A DNA stretch of 64,000 nt from Ctena decussata (GCA_963989385.1 OZ022503.1:91150638-91214637); one strand, 5' to 3'. Positions 1 through 11,422 are shown, counted from the first letter of the stretch. The notes: generated by a model from the sequence alone, not told the origin. Numbers and translations are program-made.

Positions 1-617
1 CTGCCCAGTCTGATGAGAGTCTTTGCAGTGCGCTTAAAGGGTAGCTAAGAGTCTAAGCTACCTCCATGCGGACAGCGAAGACTCTGATCAGACTGGGCGG
101 ACGCCCAGGCTGATCTGAGTCTTCGCTGGACGCACAACCACTTTGTTGGTTTTGTCGTGTCGCGGCTCATTTGTAAGAAGGAAATCAAAGAATACTTACG
201 TTTTTTTTTGTTCAGCTTCCCCCCCCTCTCTCCCTCCTCGCAGAATCTGAAATGGAAAAAAGAAGAGCGACAAAAGAAGTCCAACACACTTGGGTTATAA
301 AGTAACTATTATCACATGACATAACCCACTGGGCACACAAGGTTGAATCAACACTGATTCAAAGTTGATTCAATGTCATGACGTCGAATCAAAATTGATT
401 CAGTGTTGATTCTACGGCGAGTGCCTGTTGGGAACCAATCACAAAACCAAACCTAACCTAGTTTAACATACTCTTAGAGACAGAGCAAATATTGAATCAG
501 TTTCACCCGAGTATACCTTATGCCTGACTTTACATTTATTGCAACTCATTTGTGAGAAGAAAATCAACCAATCACATCACAACCTAACCTAGCTTAACTT
601 ATTTTTCAATTTGACAC
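1..617. repeat. Left partial monomer
   Basis: The window opens inside the foldback element, whose remaining part ends at 167. It continues through the T/C tract, the P palindrome, block N, block Q and block N' up to the first phase marker. It carries private differences not seen in later copies, such as TTTTTCAATTT instead of the usual T-run and TATTTT just before the marker. There is no unique flanking sequence. Confidence 0.95.
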
Positions 618-3600
618 GTGTACGACAGGAGAAGAGAGAAACCAAAGGGGTGGACGCGTCCCGCACACAACGCTCAATCAACATTGAATCAACGTCGATT
701 CAACCCCATGAAGATGAATCAACGTTGCTTCAATGTTGACCTAACGTCGTATGCCTCCCGGGGAGTTGGGCTGATATACCTATTAGAGACAGAGCAAATA
801 TTGGGCCAGTTTCACCAGAGTCTACCTTATGCATGACTTTACATGTATTGCAACTCATTTGAGCCGCGACACGACAAAACCACCAATGTGGTTGTGCGCC
901 CAGCGCAGACTCAGATCAGCCTGGGCATCCGCCCAGTCTGATGAGAGTCTTTGCAGTGCGCTTAAAGGGTAGCTAAGAGTCTAAGCTACCTCCATGCGGA
1001 CAGCGAAGACTCTGATCAGACTGGGCAGTCGCCCAGGCTGATCTGAGTCTTCGCTGGATGCACAACCACTTTGTTGGTTTTGTCGTGTCGCGGCTCATTT
1101 GTAAGTAGGAAATCAAAGAATACTTACGTTTTTTTTTGTTCAGCTTCCCCCCCCCCCTCTCTCCCTCCTCGCAGAATCTGAAATGGAAAAAAGAAGAGCG
1201 ACAAAAGAAGTCCAACACACTTGGGTTATAAAGTAACTATTATCACATGACATAACCCACTGGGCACACAAGGTTGAATCAACACTGATTCAAAGTTGAT
1301 TCAATGTCATGACGTCGAATCAAAGTTGATTCAGTGTTGATTCTACGGCGAGTGCCTGTTGGGAACCAATCACAAAACCAAACCTAACCTAGTTTAACAT
1401 ACTATTAGAGACAGAGCAAATATTGAACCAGTTTCACCCGAGTATACCTTATGCCTGACTTTACATTTATTGCAACTCATTTGTGAGAAGAAAATCAACC
1501 AATCACATCACAACCTAACCTAGCTTAACTTATTTTTTATTTTGACACGTGTACGACAGGAGAAGAGAGAAACCAAAGGGGTGGACGCGTCCCGCACACA
1601 ACGCTCAATCAACATTGAATCAACGTCGATTCAACCCCATGAAGATGAATCAACGTTGCTTCAATGTTGACCTAACGTCGTATGCCTCCCGGGGAGTTGG
1701 GCTGATATACCTATTAGAGACAGAGCAAATATTGGGCCAGTTTCACCAGAGTCTACCTTATGCATGACTTTACATGTATTGCAACTCATTTGAGCCGCGA
1801 CACGACAAAACCAACAATGTGGTTGTGCGCCCAGCGCAGACTCAGATCAGCCTGGGCATCCGCCCAGTCTGATGAGAGTCTTTGCAGTGCGCTTAAAGGG
1901 TAGCTAAGAGTCTAAGCTACCTCCATGCGGACAGCGAAAACCCTGATCAGACTGGGCGGACGCCCAGGCTGATCTGAGTCTTCGCTGGACGCACAACCAC
2001 TTTGTTGGTTTTGTCGTGTCGCGGCTCATTTGTAAGTAGGAAATCAAAGAATACTTACGTTTTTTTTTTGTTCAGCTTCCTCCCCCCCCCCCCTCTCTCC
2101 CTCCTCGCAGAATCTGAAATGGAAAAAAGAAGAGCGACAAAAGAAGTCCAACACACTTGGGTTATAAAGTAACTATTATCACATGACATAACCCACTGGG
2201 CACACAAGGTTGAATCAACACTGATTCGAAGTTGATTCAATGTCATGACGTCGAATCAAAGTTGATTCAGTGTCGATTCTACGGCGAGTGCCTGTTGGGA
2301 ACCAATCACAAAACCAAACCTAACCTAGTTTAACATACTCTTAGAGACAGAGCAAATATTGAACCAGTTTCACCCGAGTATACCTTATGCCTGACTTTAC
2401 ATTTATTGCAACTCATTTGTGAGAAGAAAATCAACCAATCACATCACAACCTAACCTAGCTTAACTTATTTTTTATTTTGACACGTGTACGACAGGAGAA
2501 GAGAGAAACCAAAGGGGTGGACGCGTCCCGCACACAACGCTCAATCAACATTGAATCAACGTCGATTCAACCCCATGAAGATGAATCAACGTTGCTTCAA
2601 TGTTGACCTAACGTCGTATGCCTCCCGGGGAGTTGGGCTGATATACCTATTAGAGACAGAGCAAATATTGGGCCAGTTTCACCAGAGTCTACCTTATGCA
2701 TGACTTTACATGTATTGCAACTCATTTGAGCCGCGACACGACAAAACCAACAATGTGGTTGTGCGCCCAGCGCAGACTCAGATCAGCCTGGGCATCCGCC
2801 CAGTCTGATGAGAGTCTTTGCAGTGCGCTTAAAGGGTAGCTAAGAGTCTAAGCTACCTCCATGCGGACAGCGAAGACTCTGATCAGACTGGGCGGACGCC
2901 CAGGCTGATCTGAGTCTTCGCTGGACGCACAACCACTTTGTTGGTTTTGTCGTGTCGCGGCTCATTTGTAAGTAGGAAATCAAAGAATACTTACGTTTTT
3001 TTTTGTTCAGCTTCCCCCCCCCCTCTCTCCCTCCTCGCAGAATCTGAAATGGAAAAAAGAAGAGCGACAAAAGAAGTCCAACACACTTGGGTTATAAAGT
3101 AACTATTATCACATGACATAACCCACTGGGCACACAAGGTTGAATCAACACTGATTCAAAGTTGATTCAATGTCATGACGTCGAATCAAAGTTGATTCAG
3201 TGTTGATTCTACGGCGAGTGCCTGTTGGGAACCAATCACAAAACCAAACCTAACCTAGTTTAACATACTATTAGAGACAGAGCAAATATTGAACCAGTTT
3301 CACCCGAGTATACCTTATGCCTGACTTTACATTTATTGCAACTCATTTGTGAGAAGAAAATCAACCAATCACATCACAACCTAACCTAGCTTAACTTATT
3401 TTTTATTTTGACACGTGTACGACAGGAGAAGAGAGAAACCAAAGGGGTGGACGCGTCCCGCACACAACGCTCAATCAACATTGAATCAACGTCGATTCAA
3501 CCCCATGAAGATGAATCAACGTTGCTTCAATGTTGACCTAACGTCGTATGCCTCCCGGGGAGTTGGGCTGATATACCTATTAGAGACAGAGCAAATATTG

Positions 3601-6600
3601 GGCCAGTTTCACCAGAGTCTACCTTATGCATGACTTTACATGTATTGCAACTCATTTGAGCCGCGACACGACAAAACCAACAATGTGGTTGTGCGCCCAG
3701 CGCAGACTCAGATCAGCCTGGGCATCTGCCCAGTCTGATGAGAGTCTTTGCAGTGCGCTTAAAGGGTAGCTAAGAGTCTAAGCTACCTCCATGCGGACAG
3801 CGAAGACTCTGATCAGACTGGGCGGACGCCCAGGCTGATCTGAGTCTTCGCTGGACGCACAACCACTTTGTTGGTTTTGTCGTGTCGCGGCTCATTTGTA
3901 AGAAGGAAATCAAAGAATACTTACGTTTTTTTTTGTTCAGCTTCCCCCCCCCTCTCTCCCTCCTCGCAGAATCTGAAATGGAAAAAAGAAGAGCGACAAA
4001 AGAAGTCCAACACACTTGGGTTATAAAGTAACTATTATCACATGACATAACCCACTGGGCACACAAGGTTGAATCAACACTGATTCAAAGTTGATTCAAT
4101 GTCATGACGTCGAATCAAAGTTGATTCAGTGTTGATTCTACGGCGAGTGCCTGTTGGGAACCAATCACAAAACCAAACCTAACCTAGTTTAACATACTCT
4201 TAGAGACAGAGCAAATATTGAACCAGTTTCACCCGAGTATACCTTATGCCTGACTTTACATTTATTGCAACTCATTTGTGAGAAGAAAATCAACCAATCA
4301 CATCACAACCTAACCTAGCTTAACTTATTTTTTATTTTGACACGTGTACGACAGGAGAAGAGAGAAACCAAAGGGGTGGACGCGTCCCGCACACAACGCT
4401 CAATCAACATTGAATCAACGTCGATTCAACCCCATGAAGATGAATCAACGTTGCTTCAATGTTGACCTAACGTCGTATGCCTCCCGGGGAGTTGGGCTGA
4501 TATACCTATTAGAGACAGAGCAAATATTGGGCCAGTTTCACCAGAGTCTACCTTATGCATGACTTTACATGTATTGCAACTCATTTGAGCCGCGACACGA
4601 CAAAACCACCAATGTGGTTGTGCGCCCAGCGCAGACTCAGATCAGCCTGGGCATCCGCCCAGTCTGATGAGAGTCTTTGCAGTGCGCTTAAAGGGTAGCT
4701 AAGAGTCTAAGCTACCTCCATGCGGACAGCGAAGACTCTGATCAGACTGGGCGGACGCCCAGGCTGATCTGAGTCTTCGCTGGACGCACAACCACTTTGT
4801 TGGTTTTGTCGTGTCGCGGCTCATTTGTAAGAAGGAAATCAAAGAATACTTACGTTTTTTTTTGTTCAGCTTCCCCCCCCTCTCTCCCTCCTCGCAGAAT
4901 CTGAAATGGAAAAAAGAAGAGCGACAAAAGAAGTCCAACACACTTGGGTTATAAAGTAACTATTATCACATGACATAACCCACTGGGCACACAAGGTTGA
5001 ATCAACACTGATTCAAAGTTGATTCAATGTCATGACGTCGAATCAAAGTTGATTCAGTGTTGATTCTACGGCGAGTGCCTGTTGGGAACCAATCACAAAA
5101 CCAAACCTAACCTAGTTTAACATACTATTAGAGACAGAGCAAATATTGAACCAGTTTCACCCGAGTATACCTTATGCCTGACTTTACATTTATTGCAACT
5201 CATTTGTGAGAAGAAAATCAACCAATCACATCACAACCTAACCTAGCTTAACTTATTTTTTATTTTGACACGTGTACGACAGGAGAAGAGAGAAACCAAA
5301 GGGGTGGACGCGTCCCGCACACAACGCTCAATCAACATTGAATCAACGTCGATTCAACCCCATGAAGATGAATCAACGTTGCTTCAATGTTGACCTAACG
5401 TCGTATGCCTCCCGGGGAGTTGGGCTGATATACCTATTAGAGACAGAGCAAATATTGGGCCAGTTTCACCAGAGTCTACCTTATGCATGACTTTACATGT
5501 ATTGCAACTCATTTGAGCCGCGACACGACAAAACCAACAATGTGGTTGTGCGCCCAGCGCAGACTCAGATCAGCCTGGGCATCCGCCCAGTCTGATGAGA
5601 GTCTTTGCAGTGCGCTTAAAGGGTAGCTAAGAGTCTAAGCTACCTCCATGCGGACAGCGAAGACTCTGATCAGACTGGGCGGACGCCCAGGCTGATCTGA
5701 GTCTTCGCTGGACGCACAACCACTTTGTTGGTTTTGTCGTGTCGCGGCTCATTTGTAAGTAGGAAATCAAAGAATACTTACGTTTTTTTTGTTCAGCTTC
5801 CCCCCCCCCCCCTCTCTCTCTCCCTCCTCGCAGAATCTGAAATGGAAAAAAGAAGAGCGACAAAAGAAGTCCAACACACTTGGGTTATAAAGTAACTATT
5901 ATCACATGACATAACCCACTGGGCATACAAGGTTGAATCAACACTGATTCAAAGTTGATTCAATGTCATGACGTCGAATCAAAGTTGATTCAGTGTTGAT
6001 TCTACGGCGAGTGCCTGTTGGGAACCAATCACAAAACCAAACCTAACCTAGTTTAACATACTATTAGAGACAGAGCAAATATTGAACCAGTTTTACCCGA
6101 GTATACCTTATGCCTGACTTTACATTTATTGCAACTCATTTGTGAGAAGAAAATCAACCAATCACATCACAACCTAACCTAGCTTAACTTATTTTTTATT
6201 TTGACACGTGTACGACAGGAGAAGAGAGAAACCAAAGGGGTGGACGCGTCCCGCACACAACGCTCAATCAACATTGAATCAACGTCGATTCAACCCCATG
6301 AAGATGAATCAACGTTGCTTCAATGTTGACCTAACGTCGTATGCCTCCCGGGGAGTTGGGCTGATATACCTATTAGAGACAGAGCAAATATTGGGCCAGT
6401 TTCACCAGAGTCTACCTTATGCATGACTTTACATGTATTGCAACTCATTTGAGCCGCGACACGACAAAACCAACAATGTGGTTGTGCGCCCAGCGCAGAC
6501 TCAGATCAGCCTGGGCATCCGCCCAGTCTGATGAGAGTCTTTGCAGTGCGCTTAAAGGGTAGCTAAGAGTCTAAGCTACCTCCATGCGGACAGCGAAGAC

Positions 6601-7142
6601 TCTGATCAGACTGGGCGGACGCCCAGGCTGATCTGAGTCTTCGCTGGACGCACAACCACTTTGTTGGTTTTGTCGTGTCGCGGCTCATTTGTAAGTAGGA
6701 AATCAAAGAATACTTACGTTTTTTTTTTGTTCAGCTTCCCCCCCCCCCCTCTCTCTCCCTCCTCGCAGAATCTGAAATGGAAAAAAGAAGAGCGACAAAA
6801 GAAGTCCAACACACTTGGGTTATAAAGTAACTATTATCACATGACATAACCCACTGGGCACACAAGGTTGAATCAACACTGATTCAAAGTTGATTCAATG
6901 TCATGACGTCGAATCAAAGTTGATTCAGTGTTGATTCTACGGCGAGTGCCTGTTGGGAACCAATCACAAAACCAAACCTAACCTAGTTTAACATACTATT
7001 AGAGACAGAGCAAATATTGAACCAGTTTCACCCGAGTATACCTTATGCCTGACTTTACATTTATTGCAACTCATTTGTGAGAAGAAAATCAACCAATCAC
7101 ATCACAACCTAACCTAGCTTAACTTATTTTTTATTTTGACAC

Positions 7143-7876
7143 GTGTACGACAGGAGAAGAGAGAAACCAAAGGGGTGGACGCGTCCCGCACACAACGCTC
7201 AATCAACATTGAATCAACGTCGATTCAACCCCATGAAGATGAATCAACGTTGCTTCAATGTTGACCTAACGTCGTATGCCTCCCGGGGAGTTGGGCTGAT
7301 ATACCTATTAGAGACAGAGCAAATATTGGGCCAGTTTCACCAGAGTCTACCTTATGCATGACTTTACATGTCTGAGTCTTCGCTGGACGCACAACCACTT
7401 TGTTGGTTTTGTCGTGTCGCGGCTCATTTGTAAGAAGGAAATCAAAGAATACTTACGTTTTTTTTTGTTCAGCTTCCCCCCCCCCTCTCTCCCTCCTCGC
7501 AGAATCTGAAATGGAAAAAAGAAGAGCGACAAAAGAAGTCCAACACACTTGGGTTATAAAGTAACTATTATCACATGACATAACCCACTGGACACACAAG
7601 GTTGAATCAACACTGATTCAAAGTTGATTCAATGTCATGACGTCGAATCAAAGTTGATTCAGTGTTGATTCTACGGCGAGTGCCTGTTGGGAACCAATCA
7701 CAAAACCAAACCTAACCTAGTTTAACATACTATTAGAGACAGAGCAAATATTGAACCAGTTTCACCCGAGTATACCTTATGCCTGACTTTACATTTATTG
7801 CAACTCATTTGTGAGAAGAAAATCAACCAATCACATCACAACCTAACCTAGCTTAACTTATTTTTTATTTTGACAC
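7143..7876. repeat. Copy 8: 734-bp monomer with 196-bp deletion through the foldback
   Basis: At 7370/7371 the sequence jumps from GACTTTACATG to TCTGAGTCTTCGC. Compared with copy 12 this removes the bases equivalent to 10908-11103: the end of Q', the left direct repeat, the left arm, the central palindrome and half of the right inner hairpin. Only one base (T) is shared at the join. The remaining right-arm end has no partner left to fold with. Confidence 0.95.
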
Positions 7877-10720
7877 GTGTACGACAGGAGAAGAGAGAAA
7901 CCAAAGGGGTGGACGCGTCCCGAACACAACGCTCAATCAACATTGAATCAACGTCGATTCAACCCCATGAAGATGAATCAACGTTGCTTCAATGTTGACC
8001 TAACGTCGTATGCCTCCCGGGGAGTTGGGCTGATATACCTATTAGAGACAGAGCAAATATTGGGCCAGTTTCACCAGAGTCTACCTTATGCATGACTTTA
8101 CATGTATTGCAACTCATTTGAGCCGCGAAACGACAAAACCAACAATGTGGTTGTGCGCCCAGCGCAGACTCAGATCAGCCTGGGCATCCGCCCAGTCTGA
8201 TGAGAGTCTTTGCAGTGCGCTTAAAGGGTAGCTAAGAGTCTAAGCTACCTCCATGCGGACAGCGAAGACTCTGATCAGACTGGGCGGACGCCCAGGCTGA
8301 TCTGAGTCTTCGCTGGACGCACAACCACTTTGTTGGTTTTGTCGTGTCGCGGCTCATTTGTAAGTAGGAAATCAAAGAATACTTACGTTTTTTTTTTGTT
8401 CAGCTTCCCCCCCCCCCTCTCTCTCTCCCTCCTCGCAGAATCTGAAATGGAAAAAAGAAGAGCGACAAAAGAAGTCCAACACACTTGGGTTATAAAGTAA
8501 CTATTATCACATGACATAACCCACTGGGCACACAAGGTTGAATCAACACTGATTCAAAGTTGATTCAATGTCATGACGTCGAATCAAAGTTGATTCAGTG
8601 TTGATTCTACGGCGAGTGCCTGTTGGGAACCAATCACAAAACCAAACCTAACCTAGTTTAACATACTATTAGAGACAGAGCAAATATTGAACCAGTTTCA
8701 CCCGAGTATACCTTATGCCTGACTTTACATTTATTGCAACTCATTTGTGAGAAGAAAATCAACCAATCACATCACAACCTAACCTAGCTTAACTTATTTT
8801 TTATTTTGACACGTGTACGACAGGAGAAGAGAGAAACCAAAGGGGTGGACGCGTCCCGCACACAACGCTCAATCAACATTGAATCAACGTCGATTCAACC
8901 CCATGAAGATGAATCAACGTTGCTTCAATGTTGACCTAACGTCGTATGCCTCCCGGGGAGTTGGGCTGATATACCTATTAGAGACAGAGCAAATATTGGG
9001 CCAGTTTCACCAGAGTCTACCTTATGCATGACTTTACATGTATTGCAACTCATTTGAGCCGCGAAACGACAAAACCAACAATGTGGTTGTGCGCCCAGCG
9101 CAGACTCAGATCAGCCTGGGCATCCGCCCAGTCTGATGAGAGTCTTTGCAGTGCGCTTAAAGGGTAGCTAAGAGTCTAAGCTACCTCCATGCGGACAGCG
9201 AAGACTCTGATCAGACTGGGCGGACGCCCAGGCTGATCTGAGTCTTCGCTGGACGCACAACCACTTTGTTGGTTTTGTCGTGTCGCGGCTCATTTGTAAG
9301 TAGGAAATCAAAGAATACTTACGTTTTTTTTTTGTTCAGCTTCCCCCCCCCTCTCTCTCTCCCTCCTCGCAGAATCTGAAATGGAAAAAAGAAGAGCGAC
9401 AAAAGAAGTCCAACACACTTGGGTTATAAAGTAACTATTATCACATGACATAACCCACTGGGCACACAAGGTTGAATCAACACTGATTCAAAGTTGATTC
9501 AATGTCATGACGTCGAATCAAAGTTGATTCAGTGTTGATTCTACGGCGAGTGCCTGTTGGGAACCAATCACAAAACCAAACCTAACCTAGTTTAACATAC
9601 TATTAGAGACAGAGCAAATATTGAACCAGTTTCACCCGAGTATACCTTATGCCTGACTTTACATTTATTGCAACTCATTTGTGAGAAGAAAATCAACCAA
9701 TCACATCACAACCTAACCTAGCTTAACTTATTTTTTATTTTGACACGTGTACGACAGGAGAAGAGAGAAACCAAAGGGGTGGACGCGTCCCGCACACAAC
9801 GCTCAATCAACATTGAATCAACGTCGATTCAACCCCATGAAGATGAATCAACGTTGCTTCAATGTTGACCTAACGTCGTATGCCTCCCGGGGAGTTGGGC
9901 TGATATACCTATTAGAGACAGAGCAAATATTGGGCCAGTTTCACCAGAGTCTACCTTATGCATGACTTTACATGTATTGCAACTCATTTGAGCCGCGACA
10001 CGACAAAACCAACAATGTGGTTGTGCGCCCAGCGCAGACTCAGATCAGCCTGGGCATCCGCCCAGTCTGATGAGAGTCTTTGCAGTGCGCTTAAAGGGTA
10101 GCTAAGAGTCTAAGCTACCTCCATGCGGACAGCGAAGACTCTGATCAGACTGGGCGGACGCCCAGGCTGATCTGAGTCTTCGCTGGACGCACAACCACTT
10201 TGTTGGTTTTGTCGTGTCGCGGGTCATTTGTAAGAAGGAAATCAAAGAATACTTACGGTTTTTTTTGTTCAGCTTCCCCCCCCCCCCTCTCGCCCTCCTC
10301 GCAGAATCTGAAATGGAAAAAAGAAGAGCGACAAAAGAAGTCCAACACACTTGGGTTATAAAGTAACTATTATCACATGACATAACCCACTGGGCACACA
10401 AGGTTGAATCAACACTGATTCAAAGTTGATTCAATGTCATGACGTCGAATCAAAGTTGATTCAGTGTTGATTCTACGGCGAGTGCCTGTTGGGAACCAAT
10501 CACAAAACCAAACCTAACCTAGTTTAACATACTATTAGAGACAGAGCAAATATTGAACCAGTTTCACCCGAGTATACCTTATGCCTGACTTTACATTTAT
10601 TGCAACTCATTTGTGAGAAGAAAATCAACCAATCACATCACAACCTAACCTAGCTTAACTTATTTTTTATTTTGACACGTGTACGACAGGAGAAGAGAGA
10701 AACCAAAGGGGTGGACGCGT

Positions 10721-10831
10721 CCCGCACACAACGCTCAATCAACATTGAATCAACGTCGATTCAACCCCATGAAGATGAATCAACGTTGCTTCAATGTTGA
10801 CCTAACGTCGTATGCCTCCCGGGGAGTTGGG
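10721..10831. repeat. Palindrome P', diverged relative of P
   Basis: The core 10739-10800 is a 62-bp palindrome with 26 of 31 positions paired, running from TCAACATTGA to TCAATGTTGA. Its ends (CCCGCACACAACG, and GCCTCCCGGGGAGTTGGG) align with those of P (GGGCACACAAGG, and GCCTGTTGGG), so P and P' share an origin but have diverged much more than Q and Q'. The recurring short plus-strand ORF of the satellite runs through this palindrome. Confidence 0.7.
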
Positions 10832-10840
10832 CTGATATAC

Positions 10841-10922
10841 CTATTAGAGACAGAGCAAATATTGGGCCAGTTTCACCAGAGTCTACCTTATGCATGACTT
10901 TACATGTATTGCAACTCATTTG
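10841..10922. repeat. Block Q' (82 bp), ends at the foldback insertion site
   Basis: It runs from CTATTAGAGACAG to CAACTCATTTG and aligns without gaps to block Q of the same monomer, differing at 6 of 82 positions. It ends exactly at the left direct repeat of the foldback element. Together with P' it forms the second half of an internal duplication. Confidence 0.9.
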
Positions 10923-10963
10923 AGCCGCGACACGACAAAACCAACAATGTGGTTGTGCGCCCA

Positions 10964-11015
10964 GCGCAGACTCAGATCAGCCTGGGCATCCGCCCAGTCT
11001 GATGAGAGTCTTTGC
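10964..11015. repeat. Inner hairpin of the left foldback arm
   Basis: Two inverted 24-bp halves surround a 4-base loop (ATCC). The stem pairs GCGCAGACTC with GAGTCTTTGC-like sequence and CCTGGGC with GCCCAGT-like sequence, with a few mismatches. It lies wholly within one arm of the larger inverted repeat, so the strand can fold either as one long stem or as a branched structure. Confidence 0.85.
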
Positions 11016-11028
11016 AGTGCGCTTAAAG

Positions 11029-11051
11029 GGTAGCTAAGAGTCTAAGCTACC
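11029..11051. repeat. Central 23-bp palindrome of the foldback
   Basis: GGTAGCT and AGCTACC pair around a centre in which AGA pairs with TCT. Only the central base and one flanking pair fail to match. It forms the apex of the large inverted repeat. The outer arms are symmetric about a point half a base away because of a one-base gap between them. Confidence 0.85.
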
Positions 11052-11063
11052 TCCATGCGGACA

Positions 11064-11115
11064 GCGAAGACTCTGATCAGACTGGGCGGACGCCCAGGCT
11101 GATCTGAGTCTTCGC
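11064..11115. repeat. Inner hairpin of the right foldback arm
   Basis: GCGAAGACTC at the left pairs with GAGTCTTCGC at the right. The 24-bp halves differ at two positions around a GGAC loop and include the self-complementary TGATCA. This hairpin mirrors the one in the left arm, giving four related ~24-bp segments and a possible cloverleaf. Confidence 0.87.
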
Positions 11116-11189
11116 TGGACGCACAACCACTTTGTTGGTTTTGTCGTGTCGCGGCTCATTTGTAAGAAGGAAATCAAAGAATACTTACG

Positions 11190-11233
11190 TTTTTTTTTGT
11201 TCAGCTTCCCCCCCCCTCTCTCCCTCCTCGCAG
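11190..11233. repeat. Hypervariable poly-T / poly-C / CT tract
   Basis: In this copy there are nine T, then GTTCAGCTT, nine C, and TCTCTCCCTCCTCGCAG. Across copies the T run ranges from about 8 to 10, the C run from about 6 to 14, and the CT part gains or loses dinucleotides (TCTCTCC against TCTCTCTCC). This tract explains most of the 928-940 bp spread of intact monomers. Interrupted forms occur, such as C-run, T, C-run near 31,160-31,180, and TTTATTTTTTT near 53,532, 59,137 and 61,941. Some of the homopolymer variation may be sequencing error. Confidence 0.92.
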
Positions 11234-11314
11234 AATCTGAAATGGAAAAAAGAAGAGCGACAAAAGAAGTCCAACACACTTGGGTTATAAAGTAACTATT
11301 ATCACATGACATAA

Positions 11315-11422
11315 CCCACTGGGCACACAAGGTTGAATCAACACTGATTCAAAGTTGATTCAATGTCATGACGTCGAATCAAAGTTGATTCAGTGTTGAT
11401 TCTACGGCGAGTGCCTGTTGGG
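11315..11422. repeat. Palindrome P, MITE-like (108 bp)
   Basis: The ends CCCACTGGGCAC and GTGCCTGTTGGG are imperfect inverted repeats (9 of 12). The core 11335-11402 is a 68-bp palindrome in which 29 of 34 positions pair, centred on GTCATGAC (11365-11372). It also contains TGACGTC. Layout and end sequence suggest an old palindromic MITE, but no clear target-site duplication is seen: the flanks are ATAA on the left and AACC on the right. It is related to P' in the same monomer. Confidence 0.7.

Larger units (their letters stand above)
1..9746. repeat. Left block containing all GTAAGT-variant monomers
   Basis: Just right of the foldback, copies at about 1101, 2032, 2967, 5757, 6691, 8361 and 9297 read GTAAGTAGG. 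All later copies read GTAAGAAGG, or GTAAAAAGG in two cases. The variant alternates irregularly with GTAAGAAGG within this block and then disappears, marking a local subfamily. Confidence 0.8.
10923..11156. mobile_element. 234-bp foldback (palindromic MITE-like) element, present in nearly every monomer
   Basis: The left arm (10923-11039) and the inverted right arm (11041-11156) align along their whole length with about 13 differences and one single-base gap. The outermost 25 bp pair perfectly, with ends AGCCGCGACACG and CGTGTCGCGGCT. Direct repeats CATTTG flank it at 10917-10922 and 11157-11162. Block Q in the same monomer has the same sequence with one CATTTG and no insert, which is the expected pre-insertion site. 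In every other copy except those at 7143 and 23298 it lies at marker +244 to +477, for example 862-1095, 45794-46027 and 63539-63772. Nothing inside could encode a transposase, so it would be non-autonomous. The family is not assigned: the direct repeat could be 6 bp, or 8 bp (CTCATTTG) if the terminal CT belongs to the target. A palindrome formed by inverted duplication is the alternative, but it would not explain the target-site repeat. Confidence 0.85.

Noticed and set aside
45..287. Minus-strand 76-100-aa ORFs ending in the same SLDS tail
   Set aside because: They start at GTG, TTG or other variable points, run through the foldback, and cross the T/C tract, whose length shifts the frame (KLNKKK against EAEQKK). 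Many copies lack the ORF altogether.
618..836. Plus-strand 72-aa ORF as a coding sequence (68 copies)
   Set aside because: It starts at GTG, with its only ATGs from codon 31 onward; it overlaps palindrome P' and block Q'; its variation between copies is mostly missense and one copy has a stop. Conservation is explained by array homogenisation.
11111..11127. CENP-B box-like sequence at TTCGCTGGACGC
   Set aside because: The first half resembles the box (TTCG....A) but the required CGGG is absent, so it does not match the core.
10923..11156. Parvovirus-like T-shaped terminal repeat
   Set aside because: The branched palindrome invites the comparison, but there is no neighbouring replication or capsid gene trace and no recognisable Rep-binding tetranucleotide array. 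The flanking target duplication fits a foldback transposon better.
11286..11292. TATAAAG as a promoter in each monomer
   Set aside because: It is a single short motif with no supporting initiator or downstream gene. It is recorded only as a possible element.
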